Assembly (NCBI GenBank): GCA_964007475.1
Contig: CAXFZM010000538.1
Location: forward strand, 25,305 to 89,304
Direction: 5' to 3'
DNA: 64,000 nt
Source of the DNA: Hybos culiciformis
Lineage: Eukaryota > Arthropoda > Insecta > Diptera > Hybotidae
Shown: positions 32,459 to 44,100 of the stretch, piece by piece
How positions within the stretch are numbered: position 1 is the stretch's first letter
Layout of the letters: each line of letters begins with the position of its first letter
Notes under the pieces: model-generated
Told to the model about the DNA's origin: nothing
Database searches by the model: none
The model's input: only the letters and a program-made list of their open reading frames with translations
Translations under genes and position numbers: made by a program

Positions 32459-33264
32459 CTAAAAACAAGAAAAAATTAAATGGTCGTGAATAAAAATAAA
32501 TTTATACCTATATCTTTTCATTTATTGTATGAAATAATTAAAACAAAAATTTTAAATAATTTAATTTTTCAGAAACTTCAAAACTGAAACTCAGACTTTA
32601 TTAAATATGAACAAATAAGCCCGCAAATTTAACAAAAAAAAAAGAAGTTATTTGTCCGGTATCCGGTGCAATCGTCGTACATTTCAGTCGTACTTTGAAT
32701 AATTAAGAAATTTGGATTATATCAAATAAGATGTTAAAAACGTGATTATAAAAAAAAGAAAAAACTGAATTTTAAAAACGAATCTGCGTTGTACAACCAT
32801 TATAATTTTTTAAAAAAATGTTCACAAATTCAACCGGTTATATGACATCAGTGAAATTATTTTACAAGCCGATAATTTCTAACAAAATATCAAACATTTG
32901 AAGATATTTCGTGCCACAATCTAATCTTATAGTAAAGAACAAAAAAAAATACTTCCACAAATTATAATTATTTATCTATAAAAAAAATGGATGACGGAAC
33001 GAAATAACAAACGAGCGATATAACATTTTTCCCCAATGACAAGATAATTAACTATTTGCGACAATTACCTTCATTCTGGGGAATAAAAAAAAATCTTTCC
33101 AAGCATAGACTATTTTTTTGACATTTTGTAGAGAAATTATATTAAACTTAAATAGTGTGGGTGGACGCTAAAATATTAAAAGAATGTCAAATTAATAAAA
33201 AACAAGGAAATACTTGGAATATATCGGATATTGCAAAATGAACCAAACACTATATAATGCTTAC
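32459..33264. other. Spacer between Nup43 and filzig fragments
   Basis: AT-rich with no recognised exon. The join between the two captured genes must lie here, in what were introns of each. Confidence 0.5.
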
Positions 33265-34585
33265 CAATGTGTGTATCGTAATGTATCTCACTCTCTAATT
33301 CCAGTAAAGCCAAATCATTTTCAAATGTTGCTGCATCATATTGTCGATGAACGATAACTCTTTTAACGTTCTTTGTTACAGAACGTTTAGTTTCTAAATC
33401 GCCATTTATATCAAATTTACCAAAAACTGCTACTAAAGATGCCAAAAACCTAAAAGAATTTATTTAGTTATTATTATTTTAAGTTTTTAATAAATTATTA
33501 ATTAAATATTTTGATTCAAAATTAATTTAAATAATATAGGAAGGAATCTATTGAATTACAAACTTTCATAACAGGTGAAGTATTTTTTTTTAAGAACCCA
33601 AACGGTTATGTTTCACATGATTCATTCTAGTGTAGATATTGATTCATGAATATACATTTAAATAAAAAAAGAACCACAATTATTAACGAGATTCAAATTC
33701 TTGTATTTGTGGTATATAGTTGTACATAAATTTCATTTTTTTTTACATTTAAATGAAAAAAAAAATATTACTGAAATTTACATATAGTATACGCATCTGC
33801 AATTTATTTCAATTTTGCAATACATGCATACTCATGTTTCTAAGACATAAAACCAATATAATTTATAGTTTAAAGGAAAATCCATAAATTTTTATGTTAT
33901 TTGCTTTTCAGATTTTATTACCCTGGTTGACAATGAGCTGCTGTTATCACAAATTTATTTGTTATTAATACCCCACCACATTTGTTCTTTGTAAATAAAC
34001 CTAACCATGTTGATTCTCTGACTAGAACTTGCCAAGGCCATTCACCAAATACAGTACCCTTACCACCAACAATTCGACCCGATTTAACATGAGGACCTAC
34101 ACCACATTCTAAAAATAAAATAAAAAATTTCAATATTTATTATGTTATATTTATGTGTGGTACATAAATGTGAACCAATGTTATGCGTTGAATATTTTAT
34201 ACATAAAATGAAAATAAAATTGAACTTATAAGAATTTTTCTAAATATTTCAACCGTGCTATAAATGTTGATCAGAATATCCGTAAGGAAGGACATTATTA
34301 TTTTTTAAGTATAAAATTCAAAGATTTGCTTACGGAATCGTCTTGTCTCTTCGTTAGATTCAATATCAATTTCATTTTCTTCATCATTTCCCTGCTCTTC
34401 AATAACTTCTTCTTCAATCGGTTCGATTATAGTGGTTGTCTGAGTCCTTTTTGTAGGTTTTGTGGCCTTTGATTGTTTTTTTAGTTGTTGTTGCTGGTCG
34501 TTTAATGATTGTCGTAGGCTTTTTATTATTTGCAAGCTTTTTAGTTGTTAATCCAGGTCGTTTAGTTGTAACTGTAGGTCTTTTA
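33265..34585 (-). pseudogene. flz: Filzig-type serine protease fragment with introns
   Basis: There are three exons on the minus strand. Exon A (about 34585-34334) is a Thr/Lys/Pro-rich stretch (TTKRPGLTTKK) and then an acidic stretch (EEEVIEEQGNDEENEIDIES), with a frameshift. Exon B (34108-33922) begins ECGVGPHVKSGRIVGGKG and contains the activation site RIVGG and the histidine motif VITAAHC. Exon C (33449-33265) joins in phase and contains RVIVHRQYDAATFENDLALL with the catalytic Asp. The exon with the catalytic Ser (GDSGGP) is missing. The wording matches the insect membrane-anchored, stubble-like protease filzig, which acts in cuticle and tracheal barrier formation. It is a captured 3'-truncated piece and cannot make an active protease. 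Confidence 0.88.
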
Positions 34586-35357
34586 ACATAAATTTATTAT
34601 AAAAATAGAAAAAAAAAAATTAAAAAAAAATTAATTCCCATCCCAAATGTTTGTTATTGTTCTTAATATTTTTATTTTGGCTGACAAATGTCAACGTCAA
34701 TACTTTTTTTTCACCACGATCAATTCAGTTCACACACAACAAATAAATAAAAAGATCACAGCACAGTAAAAATATCGCTGCAAATACAGTTTGCGCTATA
34801 TGATATTTTTATTTTATGAATTGCCAGATAGGAAAATAAAAATTTTTTAAATAAAACCGAAGTTACAACAAAATAAAAATTTTTTTTTGAAGAATGAAAT
34901 TTTAAAATAAATATTTTAATTTTTACAAAAAAAAAACACAACAAAAATTTTTTTTCATGACAAAAGTATTTAGATAAATCGGTCTTTTCAAAAATATTTT
35001 AACAAGAATCTTTTAAAGAAATATTTTTATACTAATTATTCTTTTTATAATTTTATTTTTTCATGATTTTTTTTGATATTGAATTGTTGAATGACAACAA
35101 ACAAAGAAATTGCATAATACCTACAACGTAGTAAACTCCTGTACCAGAACCACAGAATAAAGTAAATTTATATGCAGTAAATAATAAAAAAAAAAAATTT
35201 TTTGTAGACAAATGTCTATATATGTATATATATTTATGAACATATATCCTATTAAGGATTTAAACAAAAAAAAAATTATATATAAAAATAATTTTTTTAT
35301 TAATGTAAAACAAAATAAATTAAATTAAATATATAATTGCCTTATTTTAGTGTTTAA

Positions 35358-35443
35358 AAAAAAAAAAAAAAAGGGTGGGCTTTGTTCCAACTTGGGCCAA
35401 AGCAACATGAGTGTCCCTGGCCTGGTTGTGGTAGCTGCCATAC

Positions 35444-35479
<36 letters not shown>

Positions 35480-35932
35480 CAGAAGGATTTTGAACATGCC
35501 AGAAGACTGGTATCGAAAATCCTCGAATGGGGGAATATTGGGTGGGCTTTGGTCCAACTTGGGCCAAAGTGGCATTAGTTTCCCTGGCCTGGTTGTGGTA
35601 GCTGCCATACAAAAATTTTTATTATTTTTTTTTTTCAGGAGGATTTTGAACATGCCAGAAGACTGGTATCGAAATTCCTGGAATGGGGGAATATTGGGTG
35701 GGCTTTGGTCCAACTTGGGCCAAAGTGGCATTAGTGTCCCTGGCCTGGTTGTGGTAGCTGCCATACAAAAATTTTCGAATTTTATTTTTTTTTTTTTTTT
35801 TCAGGAGGATTTTGAACATGCCAGAAAACTGGTATCGAAATTCCTGGAATGGGGGAATATTGGGTGGGCTTTGGTCCAACTTGGGCCAAAGCAACATGAG
35901 TGTCCCGGGCCTGGTTGTGGTAGCTGCCATAC

Positions 35933-35965
<33 letters not shown>

Positions 35966-36586
35966 CAGAAGGATTTTGAACATGCCAGAAGACTGGTATC
36001 GAAAATCCTCGAATGGGGGAATATTGGGTGGGCTTTGGTCCAACTTGGGCCAAAGTGGCATTAGTGTCCCTGGCCTGGTTGTGATAGCTGCCATACAAAA
36101 ATTTTCGAATTTTATTATTTTTTTTTTTTTTCAGGAGGATTTTGAACATGCCAGAAGACTGGTATGGAAATTCCTGGAATAGGGGAATATTGGGTGGGCT
36201 TTGATCCAACTTGGGCCAAAGCGGCATTAGTGTCCCTGGCCTGGTTGTGATAGCTGCCATACAAAAATTTTCGAATTTTATTATTTTTTTTTTTTTTTCA
36301 GGAGGATTTTGAACATGCCAGAAGACTGGTATGGAAATTCCTGGAATAGGGGAATATTGGGTGGGCTTTGGTCCAACTTGGGCCAAAGCAACATGAGTGT
36401 CCCGGGCCTGGTTGTGGTAGCTGCCATACAAAAATTTTTATTTTTTTTTTTTTTTCAGGAGGATTTTGAACATGCCAGAAGACTGGTATCGAAATTCCTG
36501 GAATGGGGGAATATTGGGTGGGCTTTGGTCCAACTTGGGCCAAAGCAACATGAGTGTCCCTGGCCTGGTTGTGGTAGCTGCCATAC

Positions 36587-36621
<35 letters not shown>

Positions 36622-39248
36622 CAGAAGGATTTTGAACATGCCAGAAGACTGGTATCGAAAATCCTCGAATGGGGGAATATTGGGTGGGCTTTGGTCCAAC
36701 TTGGGCCAAAGTGGCATTAGTGTCCCTGGCCTGGTTGTGGTAGCTGCCATACAAAAATTTTTATTATTTTTTTTTTTCAGGAGGATTTTGAACATGCCAG
36801 AAGACTGGTATCGAAATTCCTGGAATGGGGGAATATTGGGTGGGCTTTGGTCCAACTTGGGCCAAAGTAGCATTAGTGTCCCTGGCCGGGTTGTGATAGC
36901 TGCCATACAAAAATTTTGAAATTTTATTTAATTTTTTTTTTCAGGAGGATTTTGAACATGCCAGAAGACTGGTATCGAAAATCCTCGAATGGGGGAATAT
37001 TGGTTGGGCTTTGATCCAACTTGAGCCAAAGTGGCATTAGTGTCCCTGGCCTGGTTGTGATAGCTGCCATACAAAAATTAAAAAATATAAAAAATATTCT
37101 ATGGCTGACACATTCTATGGCTGGCTTACAAAAATTTAGAATTTTTTTTTTCTGCAGGATTTTGAACATGCCAGAAGACTGGTATCGAAAATCCTGGAAT
37201 GGGGGAATATTGGGTGGGCTTTGTTCCAACTTGGGCCAAAGCAACATGAGTGTCCCTGGCCTGGTTGTGGTAGCTGCCATACAAAATTTTTTTTTTTTTT
37301 TTTTTTTTTCAGAAGGATTTTGAACATGCCAGAAGACTGGTATCGAAAATCCTCGAATGGGGGAATATTGGGTGGGCTTTGGTCCAACTTGGGCCAAAGC
37401 GGCATTAGTGTCCCTGGCCTGGTTGTGATAGCTGCCATACAAAAATTTTCGAATTTTATTATTATTTTTTTTTTTCAGGAGGATTTTGAACATGCCAGAA
37501 GACTGGTATGGAAATTCCTGGAATAGGGGAATATTGGGTGGGCTTTGATCCAACTTGGGCCAAAGCGGCATTAGTGTCCCTGGCCTGGTTGTGATAGCTG
37601 CCATACAAAAATTTTCGAATTTTATTATTTTTTTTTTTTTTCAGGAGGATTTTGAACATGCCAGAAGACTGGTATGGAAATTCCTGGAATAGGGGAATAT
37701 TGGGTGGGCTTTGGTCCAACTTGGGCCAAAGCAACATGAGTGTCCCGGGCCTGGTTGTGGTAGCTGCCATACAAAAATTTTTATTATTTTTTTTTTTCAG
37801 GAGGATTTTGAACATGCCAGAAGACTGGTATCGAAAATCCTCGAATGGGGGAATATTGGGTGGGCTTTGGTCCAACTTGGGCCAAAGTGGCATTAGTGTC
37901 CCTGGCCTGGTTGTGGTAGCTGCCATACAAAAATTTTTATTATTTTTTTTTTTCAGGAGGATTTTGAACATGCCAGAAGACTGGTATCGAAATTCCTGGA
38001 ATGGGGGAATATTGGGTGGGCTTTGGTCCAACTTGGGCCAAAGTAGCATTAGTGTCCCTGGCCGGGTTGTGATAGCTGCCATACAAAAATTTTGAAATTT
38101 TATTTAATTTTTTTTTTCAGGAGGATTTTGAACATGCCAGAAGACTGGTATCGAAAATCCTCGAATGGGGGAATATTGGTTGGGCTTTGATCCAACTTGA
38201 GCCAAAGTGGCATTAGTGTCCCTGGCCTGGTTGTGATAGCTGCCATACAAAAATTAAAAAATATAAAAAATATTCTATGGCTGACACATTCTATGGCTGG
38301 CTTACAAAAATTTAGAATTTTTTTTTTCTGCAGGATTTTGAACATGCCAGAAGACTGGTATCGAAAATCCTGGAATGGGGGAATATTGGGTGGGCTTTGT
38401 TCCAACTTGGGCCAAAGCAACATGAGTGTCCCTGGCCTGGTTGTGGTAGCTGCCATACAAATTTTTTTTTTTTCAGAAGGATTTTGAACATGCCAGAAGA
38501 CTGGTATCGAAAATCCTCGAATGGGGGAATATTGGGTGGGCTTTGGTCCAACTTGGGCCAAAGCGGCATTAGTGTCCCTGGCCTGGTTGTGGTAGCTGCC
38601 ATACAAAAATTTTTATTTTTTTTTTTTTTCAGGAGGATTTTGGACATGCCAGAAAACTGGTATCGAAATTCCTGGAATGGGGGAATATTGGGTGGGCTTT
38701 GGTCCAACTTGGACCAAAGCGGCATTAGTGTCCCTGGCCTGGTTGTGATAGCTGCCATACAAAAATTTTCGAATTTTATTATTTTTTTTTTTTTTCAGGA
38801 GGATTTTGAACATGCCAGAAGACTGGTATGGAAATTCCTGGAATAGGGGAATATTGGGTGGGCTTTGATCCAACTTGGGCCAAAGCGGCATTAGTGTCCC
38901 TGGCCTGGTTGTGATAGCTGCCATACAAAAATTTTCGAATTTTATTATTTTTTTTTTTTTTCAGGAGGATTTTGAACATGCCAGAAGACTGGTATGGAAA
39001 TTCCTGGAATAGGGGAATATTGGGTGGGCTTTGGTCCAACTTGGGCCAAAGCAACATGAGTGTCCCGGGCCTGGTTGTGGTAGCTGCCATACAAAAATTT
39101 TTATTATTTTTTTTTTTCAGGAGGATTTTGAACATGCCAGAAGACTGGTATCGAAATTCCTGGAATGGGGGAATATTGGGTGGGCTTTGGTCCAACTTGG
39201 GCCAAAGCAACATGAGTGTCCCTGGCCTGGTTGTGGTAGCTGCCATAC

Positions 39249-39283
<35 letters not shown>

Positions 39284-39425
39284 CAGAAGGATTTTGAACA
39301 TGCCAGAAGACTGGTATCGAAAATCGTCGAATGGGGGAATATTGGTTGGGCTTTGATCCAACTTGAGCCAAAGTGGCATTAGTGTCCCTGCACTGGTTGT
39401 GATAGCTGCCATACAAAAATTAAAA
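35358..39425 (-). repeat. Right TIR tandem array, about 25 units of about 160 bp
   Basis: On the plus strand each unit reads T-tract, CAGGAGGATTTTGAACATGC, CTGGAATGGGGGAATATTGG and GTAGCTGCCATACAAAAA. TAGCTGCCATA recurs from about 35430 to 39406. Only two junctions (near 37080-37140 and 38250-38330) carry the long spacer, against four on the left. So the two arrays have been rearranged separately although their lengths are nearly equal. Confidence 0.95.
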
Positions 39426-39428
39426 ATT

Positions 39429-39563
39429 ATTAAAAATTTCGTTTGCGCAACTTTTATGGCTGGCAATTTATGGCTAACTTCGCACACTGCCATACCGAAA
39501 ATTAAAATAAAAAAAAAATTTCGTTTGCGCAACTTTTATGGCTGGCAATTTATGGCTAACTTC
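39429..39563 (-). repeat. Terminal direct repeats of the right end
   Basis: Mirror of 3259-3393: two copies containing TTTATGGCTGGCAATTTATG and GGCTAACTTC end at 39481 and 39563. They match the left end almost base for base. Confidence 0.85.
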
Positions 39564-39571
39564 ACCCACAT

Positions 39572-39580
39572 TCTTTAATG
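39572..39580 (+). repeat. Right 9-bp target-site duplication
   Basis: TCTTTAATG, identical to 3242-3250, followed by CCGGCCGTGATCC as in an uninterrupted satellite unit. Confidence 0.92.
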
Positions 39581-39656
39581 CCGGCCGTGATCCTGCTAGT
39601 AACTTTTACATTTGTTTTTTACTTTGCACTATGAGAAAAGAGGACAAAAATAGTTT
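39572..39656 (+). repeat. Remainder of the interrupted satellite unit
   Basis: TCTTTAATGCCGGCCGTGAT through CTATGAGAAAAGAGGACAAA continues the 103-bp unit cut at 3250. It is the last unit of the array and slightly diverged and shortened. Confidence 0.88.
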
Positions 39657-40577
39657 CATGCGTATTTGCCGTATGCTTTTAAAAACAATAACAAAAATAA
39701 TTTAAATTCCGTGTTACCAGGTTATTGCACTAATCCCCTAACCATATAAATATAATAAGGACTTGAGAGAGTTTATTGTTTGTAAAATTATCACTTTGAC
39801 TTGCTTTACGTTGACGTTTTTATTATAATTTTGCGGAAATTCTTTGCAGATTCATGATTTTAAAATGATGCACTTATTGTACGGAAATAGAAAATTATTG
39901 TGTAAGGGTTGAAAGGTTCAAATGGTCCGAAATAATAAAAGAGTATGATGATCGGAAAATCAATCTAAAGGATTTTTTAGTTAGACGTATCCTTGGGTGG
40001 AATTTGTGAGAATTTTTTCCCGGATAATTATTATTTTCTGAATTTTTACGTTGTTAAGAAAATATTAATTATTTTGGGAAATAAAATCAAACTACTGACT
40101 AAGAATTTAATAGCATTCTTTATTGTAAGGTTGAATTTTTAATACCTTCCGTTTTGTCTAAAAATTCGCACTTTTTTATCCTTGTTAATTGTACCTAGAA
40201 CTCCAAAATGTTCCTTTAAATTATTTATAGACATGGCAATACAGACAGGTTGGTTACCATTTTAGTTTTTTGTGATGAAAAATTTATAGTGAATGATACC
40301 AGTGAATAGTTTAACTTCACTAGACCTCTTTCGTGTAAAAAAACACGAAAGTATTAATTTTAAAAAAATAATTCCAATCAAATAAGGAAAATTCGTTTTT
40401 GATTAATTTTTGCTTCAAAAATGAAAAACGACTATTTAATTTTTTTTATTTGTTATTTTAGTTTCACAAAATTAAATTAATTTTTATCCCTATTAAACAT
40501 TTTTTTAGTGTTTTTTAACAATTGAAAAAATTAAAAATAATATCCTTAAAAATAAAAATCAATAAACAAAACTTAAG
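39657..40577. other. AT-rich flank, no gene seen
   Basis: AT-rich with no coherent open frame. A short inverted pair (TTTCGTG/CACGAAAG) occurs near 40330-40350. Confidence 0.55.
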
Positions 40578-40579
40578 TA

Positions 40580-41125
40580 CAGTAAACCCTATACAACGCG
40601 ACACTTCTATAACGCGTTTTCGCTACAACGCGATTCATAAATGGCGGCAATTTTTCTCACAACGCGATTTTTTTCCTACAACGTGATTAAAAAAAAAATT
40701 ATTTTTTAAAAAAAATCGCTTATCTCGGAATGTTTTAAACGACCGCAAGAGCTAACGAACCTATCTCTTGTTTTAGTAGTTCAGATTCGGATATAGCACC
40801 AGCAAAACGTTCGCGGCATAATCCGGTTAGCAGTGATATTATTCTTATATTCATCAATATTCCTTTTTACATTTTAATCTTTATAAATTTGAATTTTTAT
40901 TTAGTTCTTAATTTTAATTTTGTTAATTTTTATTAATTTATTATAATTTTATTGAGGGATTTCTAATAAAATCTTGAGTATATTTAATTATTAATTTAAT
41001 TGCATTTTTTTATACTTGGAACCTAACCCCTTTTTTTCTATAGAGTTCATGTCTCCTGCAACGCGATTGCCTACTACACGACGTTTTCTAAGAACATATC
41101 TCTCGCGTTGTAGGAGGGTTGACTG
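40580..41125. mobile_element. pogo/Tigger-like non-autonomous element, 546 bp
   Basis: The ends are CAGTAAACCCTATACAACGC and the reverse complement of CAGTCAACCCTCCTACAACG, flanked by TA on both sides. The left end has several ACAACGCGA words. These ends resemble Tigger/pogo elements of the Tc1/mariner group. No transposase is encoded. Confidence 0.88.
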
Positions 41126-44100
41126 TATGTCGCCACTTCGAAACAGGAAATAATTTAAAATTTTGGGATCTTTCTATAAAAGTTCCTAAAAATAACATAG
41201 GTTATCCGAATATAGGAACAAAATACTTTATGGAAATTGAAGTTATTTAAACGCAAAAGTTTGTTTGAAGAACTAAATATTTTATTATTTGGCAAATTGT
41301 TGATTCTTTTTGAAAAAATCTATGAATTCAAAAAACTACATAAAAAGAATAGAACATCAGTTAAATTTTATTTATTTGTGCCATGGCAAACTACATTTTA
41401 CTCATACTTTGCTTATATGACTTTAAAATGTACCAAAATTTTAACAAATTTAATGCCTTTTTAAATTTAAAATAATTTAAATATCATAAATTTCACTAGG
41501 TTTTCATATTTATTAATCCTAGAATATTAAAAATTGCATTATTTTTTCAATTGCATGAAAAAAAAAAAAATTCAATTTTATTTTTTTCAACAATTGCAAT
41601 AGTTTTGTATATACTTAATTTAATACACATTTAAAAATTAAAATGTGCACAAGTTAAATTAAATACAAATACATTTATTTTATCATTACATATACCCATC
41701 TAAATATTTATTTATTATATTTTATTGGTTTTCCTTTTCTTTTAACTATTTTCTTTTTTATATACTATATTTATGCACTTCTTTTTTTTATGGCTGTCCT
41801 TCTCTTTTCTTTCATGAAAAAAAGTGTTATACAGGCTAATAATGGGATTAGTCACAGAATTCAAGAATGTTATTAGCCATTTACTAACCCATTTATAGAT
41901 ACTTATATAACAAATTATACTTATAATTTTCGCCACTTCTGAGGTTATAACAGGATTCGTGATACTTAATAGACAGTTACTAGAATACATAAGCTTTCTA
42001 CTAAAAGAATTGAATCTTCTTATAGAGCTAATTTGCTAGTTGGGTAAACTTCTTTTATACGGCATAGTTAAAATTTAAAAGACTATCTTTAAATGTCATA
42101 ACAGATTTTTTAAATCCATTTAAAATTTGTTCTATACATTCTGTTTAGTCCTAATGATCCTTATTTCAAATTGAAAATGTAAAAAACAATAAACTTCAAA
42201 CATTGCCATTCACGATTCAAATTTTTACATAAATTGCCTGTTAGTATAAATAAATTCAAACACATACATATATAGTCAAACAGTTTGTACCATTTGTTGC
42301 GCCAATTATATGATCGTGTATTAGCCCTATAAGTTTAAAAAAATAATAAAAAATCAAGAGGAACTATATCCTTATTGTTTTTTTTTTAATTGATAATATA
42401 ACTTTTATTATTTTCAATTTGTGTATACAGGGTAATAAAATTTTATTTTAAACAATTCAATGAAATTGCTTCAATAAATTCCCTGTAAAGATAGTGTTCT
42501 TCTGCAGTCAGTTTTAAAATAATTTTTGTTTTCAAGTGGAATTTAAATTTTTATTTCAACTAACAACCAGTTGGAATTTTAAAATAATTTATATTATAAA
42601 CTTGTTGAAAAAAGCTGAATTTCATATTTAATGTTTTATATTTGACATAATATTGTTTCAAAGCCCTTCTTATCTAAGAACTAAGATTTTACGATGGGAA
42701 ACAAAATCATTGTGTCTTGTATATATATTAATCATTCTCAGATTTGATTCTCAGATTATAATTTTGTTTCAAACCACCAAGTAACTTTATTTTTTATTAA
42801 TTCGCTGCAATTTGGTAAATTTATTAGTCTTAATTTTAGTTAATGAAAAATTCTTGTCAATTATACTATCTCCTTTTGAAATATTAAGTGAAAATGACTA
42901 TTGTAAAAGGAATACTTTGAGTAAAATTCCTCAACTATTTAATGTATTATTCTATTATGTTATCTAAAATGCTAAAAGAATTAAAAACTATAGAACAATA
43001 CAATTATTTGTGTTTCAAACTGTTGCCCAAGAATTATTAATAACACAATTTGAACTTTTTATTTCTTCGATTAAAGTGAAATAGTTTCCAGCCACTTTCA
43101 TTTTTTTAAAATAAGTGGAATAATCTTATTATTTCTATATTAAATTGTTTATATATAATTTGATAATAAAGCTTTATTTCAAGAATGTTCTTATATTATT
43201 GTTATTTGGAGAGCATAAAACATACTTTTAATAGAAATGGGTGGATTCGCGAATTTTTAATGTTTTTATCTGGTAAAGAAATTTGAAAATTGAAACTGCT
43301 TAAATGTCTGGATTGATAATAATCTTTTCTGTTTTTTGATCATAATTATCTCAATTCGTTAGTTAGTTTTAAAATAAATTTTATCAACTAAAGCAAGCGT
43401 CGGCAAGACTTTCATCAACTGGGCCAGATGCAGATTTTTCAATTTTTTTGTGGGATTAATTCTTTCATTTACTTAATGTACAATTCGTAATGCTACAACA
43501 ATAGCAGCCCTTCAGAAAATTTGGCGATCAATATTTAGCAGAAAACAATATTTTTAATGCAACATTTATTGAATAATGCAAAAAGTTGTAGTAATAGAAT
43601 TTTTTTAAAAGCTGAATTATATAAATATGAGATTCTGAATGGAATTTTTGATAGTTTTAATTTTTTTTGCTGTAAAAAAGTTAAAAAATTATAAAAAGGC
43701 CTAGAAGAATAAATCAGGCCGAATAACAAGGCCTAAAGCGTTACTGTTCATGTTTCTGGTGTATGTGATAAAATCCAGTAACTCAGTTTTTGACTTTGAA
43801 TATTTTTCCGGTACGTCATTTATATTTTTTAAAGAAACCAATAAAATCTTGATAATTCTTAAAGCTAATAATATTGCTTGATAAAAACAAAAACGCCCAG
43901 ATGAACAGGCCAGAAAAATAATTTTATTTCTTATTTTAACTGACGATGTATGATTGACATTTTTAAAAAAAAAATTATTGCAAAAAAATTAATAATTAAT
44001 TTAATTAATAATATTCTTAAAACTAAGAAAAGATATGTAACATGACCATGAGCAAGGTGCAATGATTAATTTAGTCTAAAAAGTTTCCTGATATGTTATG

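Larger units (their letters stand above)
3251..39571. mobile_element. Giant Mutator-like (MULE) DNA transposon, 36.3 kb
   Basis: The element starts with ATGTGGGTGAAGTTAGCC and ends with the reverse complement. It is flanked by a perfect 9-bp duplication and sits inside a satellite unit whose two halves lie on either side. Its TIRs are about 5 kb each. It carries an intact transposase gene with a MULE-type DDE core and an Ulp1-like protease, two small RGG-protein genes in opposite orientation, and fragments of at least five cellular genes with introns. Known MULEs make 9-bp duplications, often have long TIRs, and in plants capture gene pieces (Pack-MULEs). The size, the satellite-built TIRs and the animal host are unusual. 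Perfect duplication, matching ends and an open transposase frame suggest a fairly recent insertion. Polinton, herpesvirus-like and Helitron alternatives were considered and do not fit, because no polymerase, integrase, capsid, ATPase or helicase was seen. Confidence 0.9.
34588..39571 (-). repeat. Right terminal inverted repeat, about 5.0 kb
   Basis: Reverse complement of 3251-8253. The non-tandem part (34588-35357) matches closely with small indels. The outermost ten or so array units are collinear with the left side, including the position of the special spacer (38250-38330 versus 4500-4570). Further in, the order of variants differs. Confidence 0.9.

Noticed and set aside
3251..39571. Polinton/Maverick or integrated large DNA virus
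   Set aside because: Long TIRs and size would fit, but no DNA polymerase B, retroviral-type integrase, packaging ATPase or capsid frame was seen. The duplication is 9 bp and not the 6 bp typical of Polintons.
3251..39571. Large palindrome made by assembly error
   Set aside because: The arrays differ in unit order and the inner arms carry different genes, and a perfect target duplication flanks the whole. Long-read confirmation would still be useful.
35325..39578. The matching open frames in the right array, up to 269 codons
   Set aside because: Mirror image of the left array; same reasons.
42020..42047. Possible MITE sharing ends with 2470-2560
   Set aside because: The similarity is limited to a few words; no paired ends or duplication could be defined.
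43390..43760. Possible hAT element suggested by GCGTCGGCAAGACTTTCATC
   Set aside because: No matching opposite end or target duplication was found.
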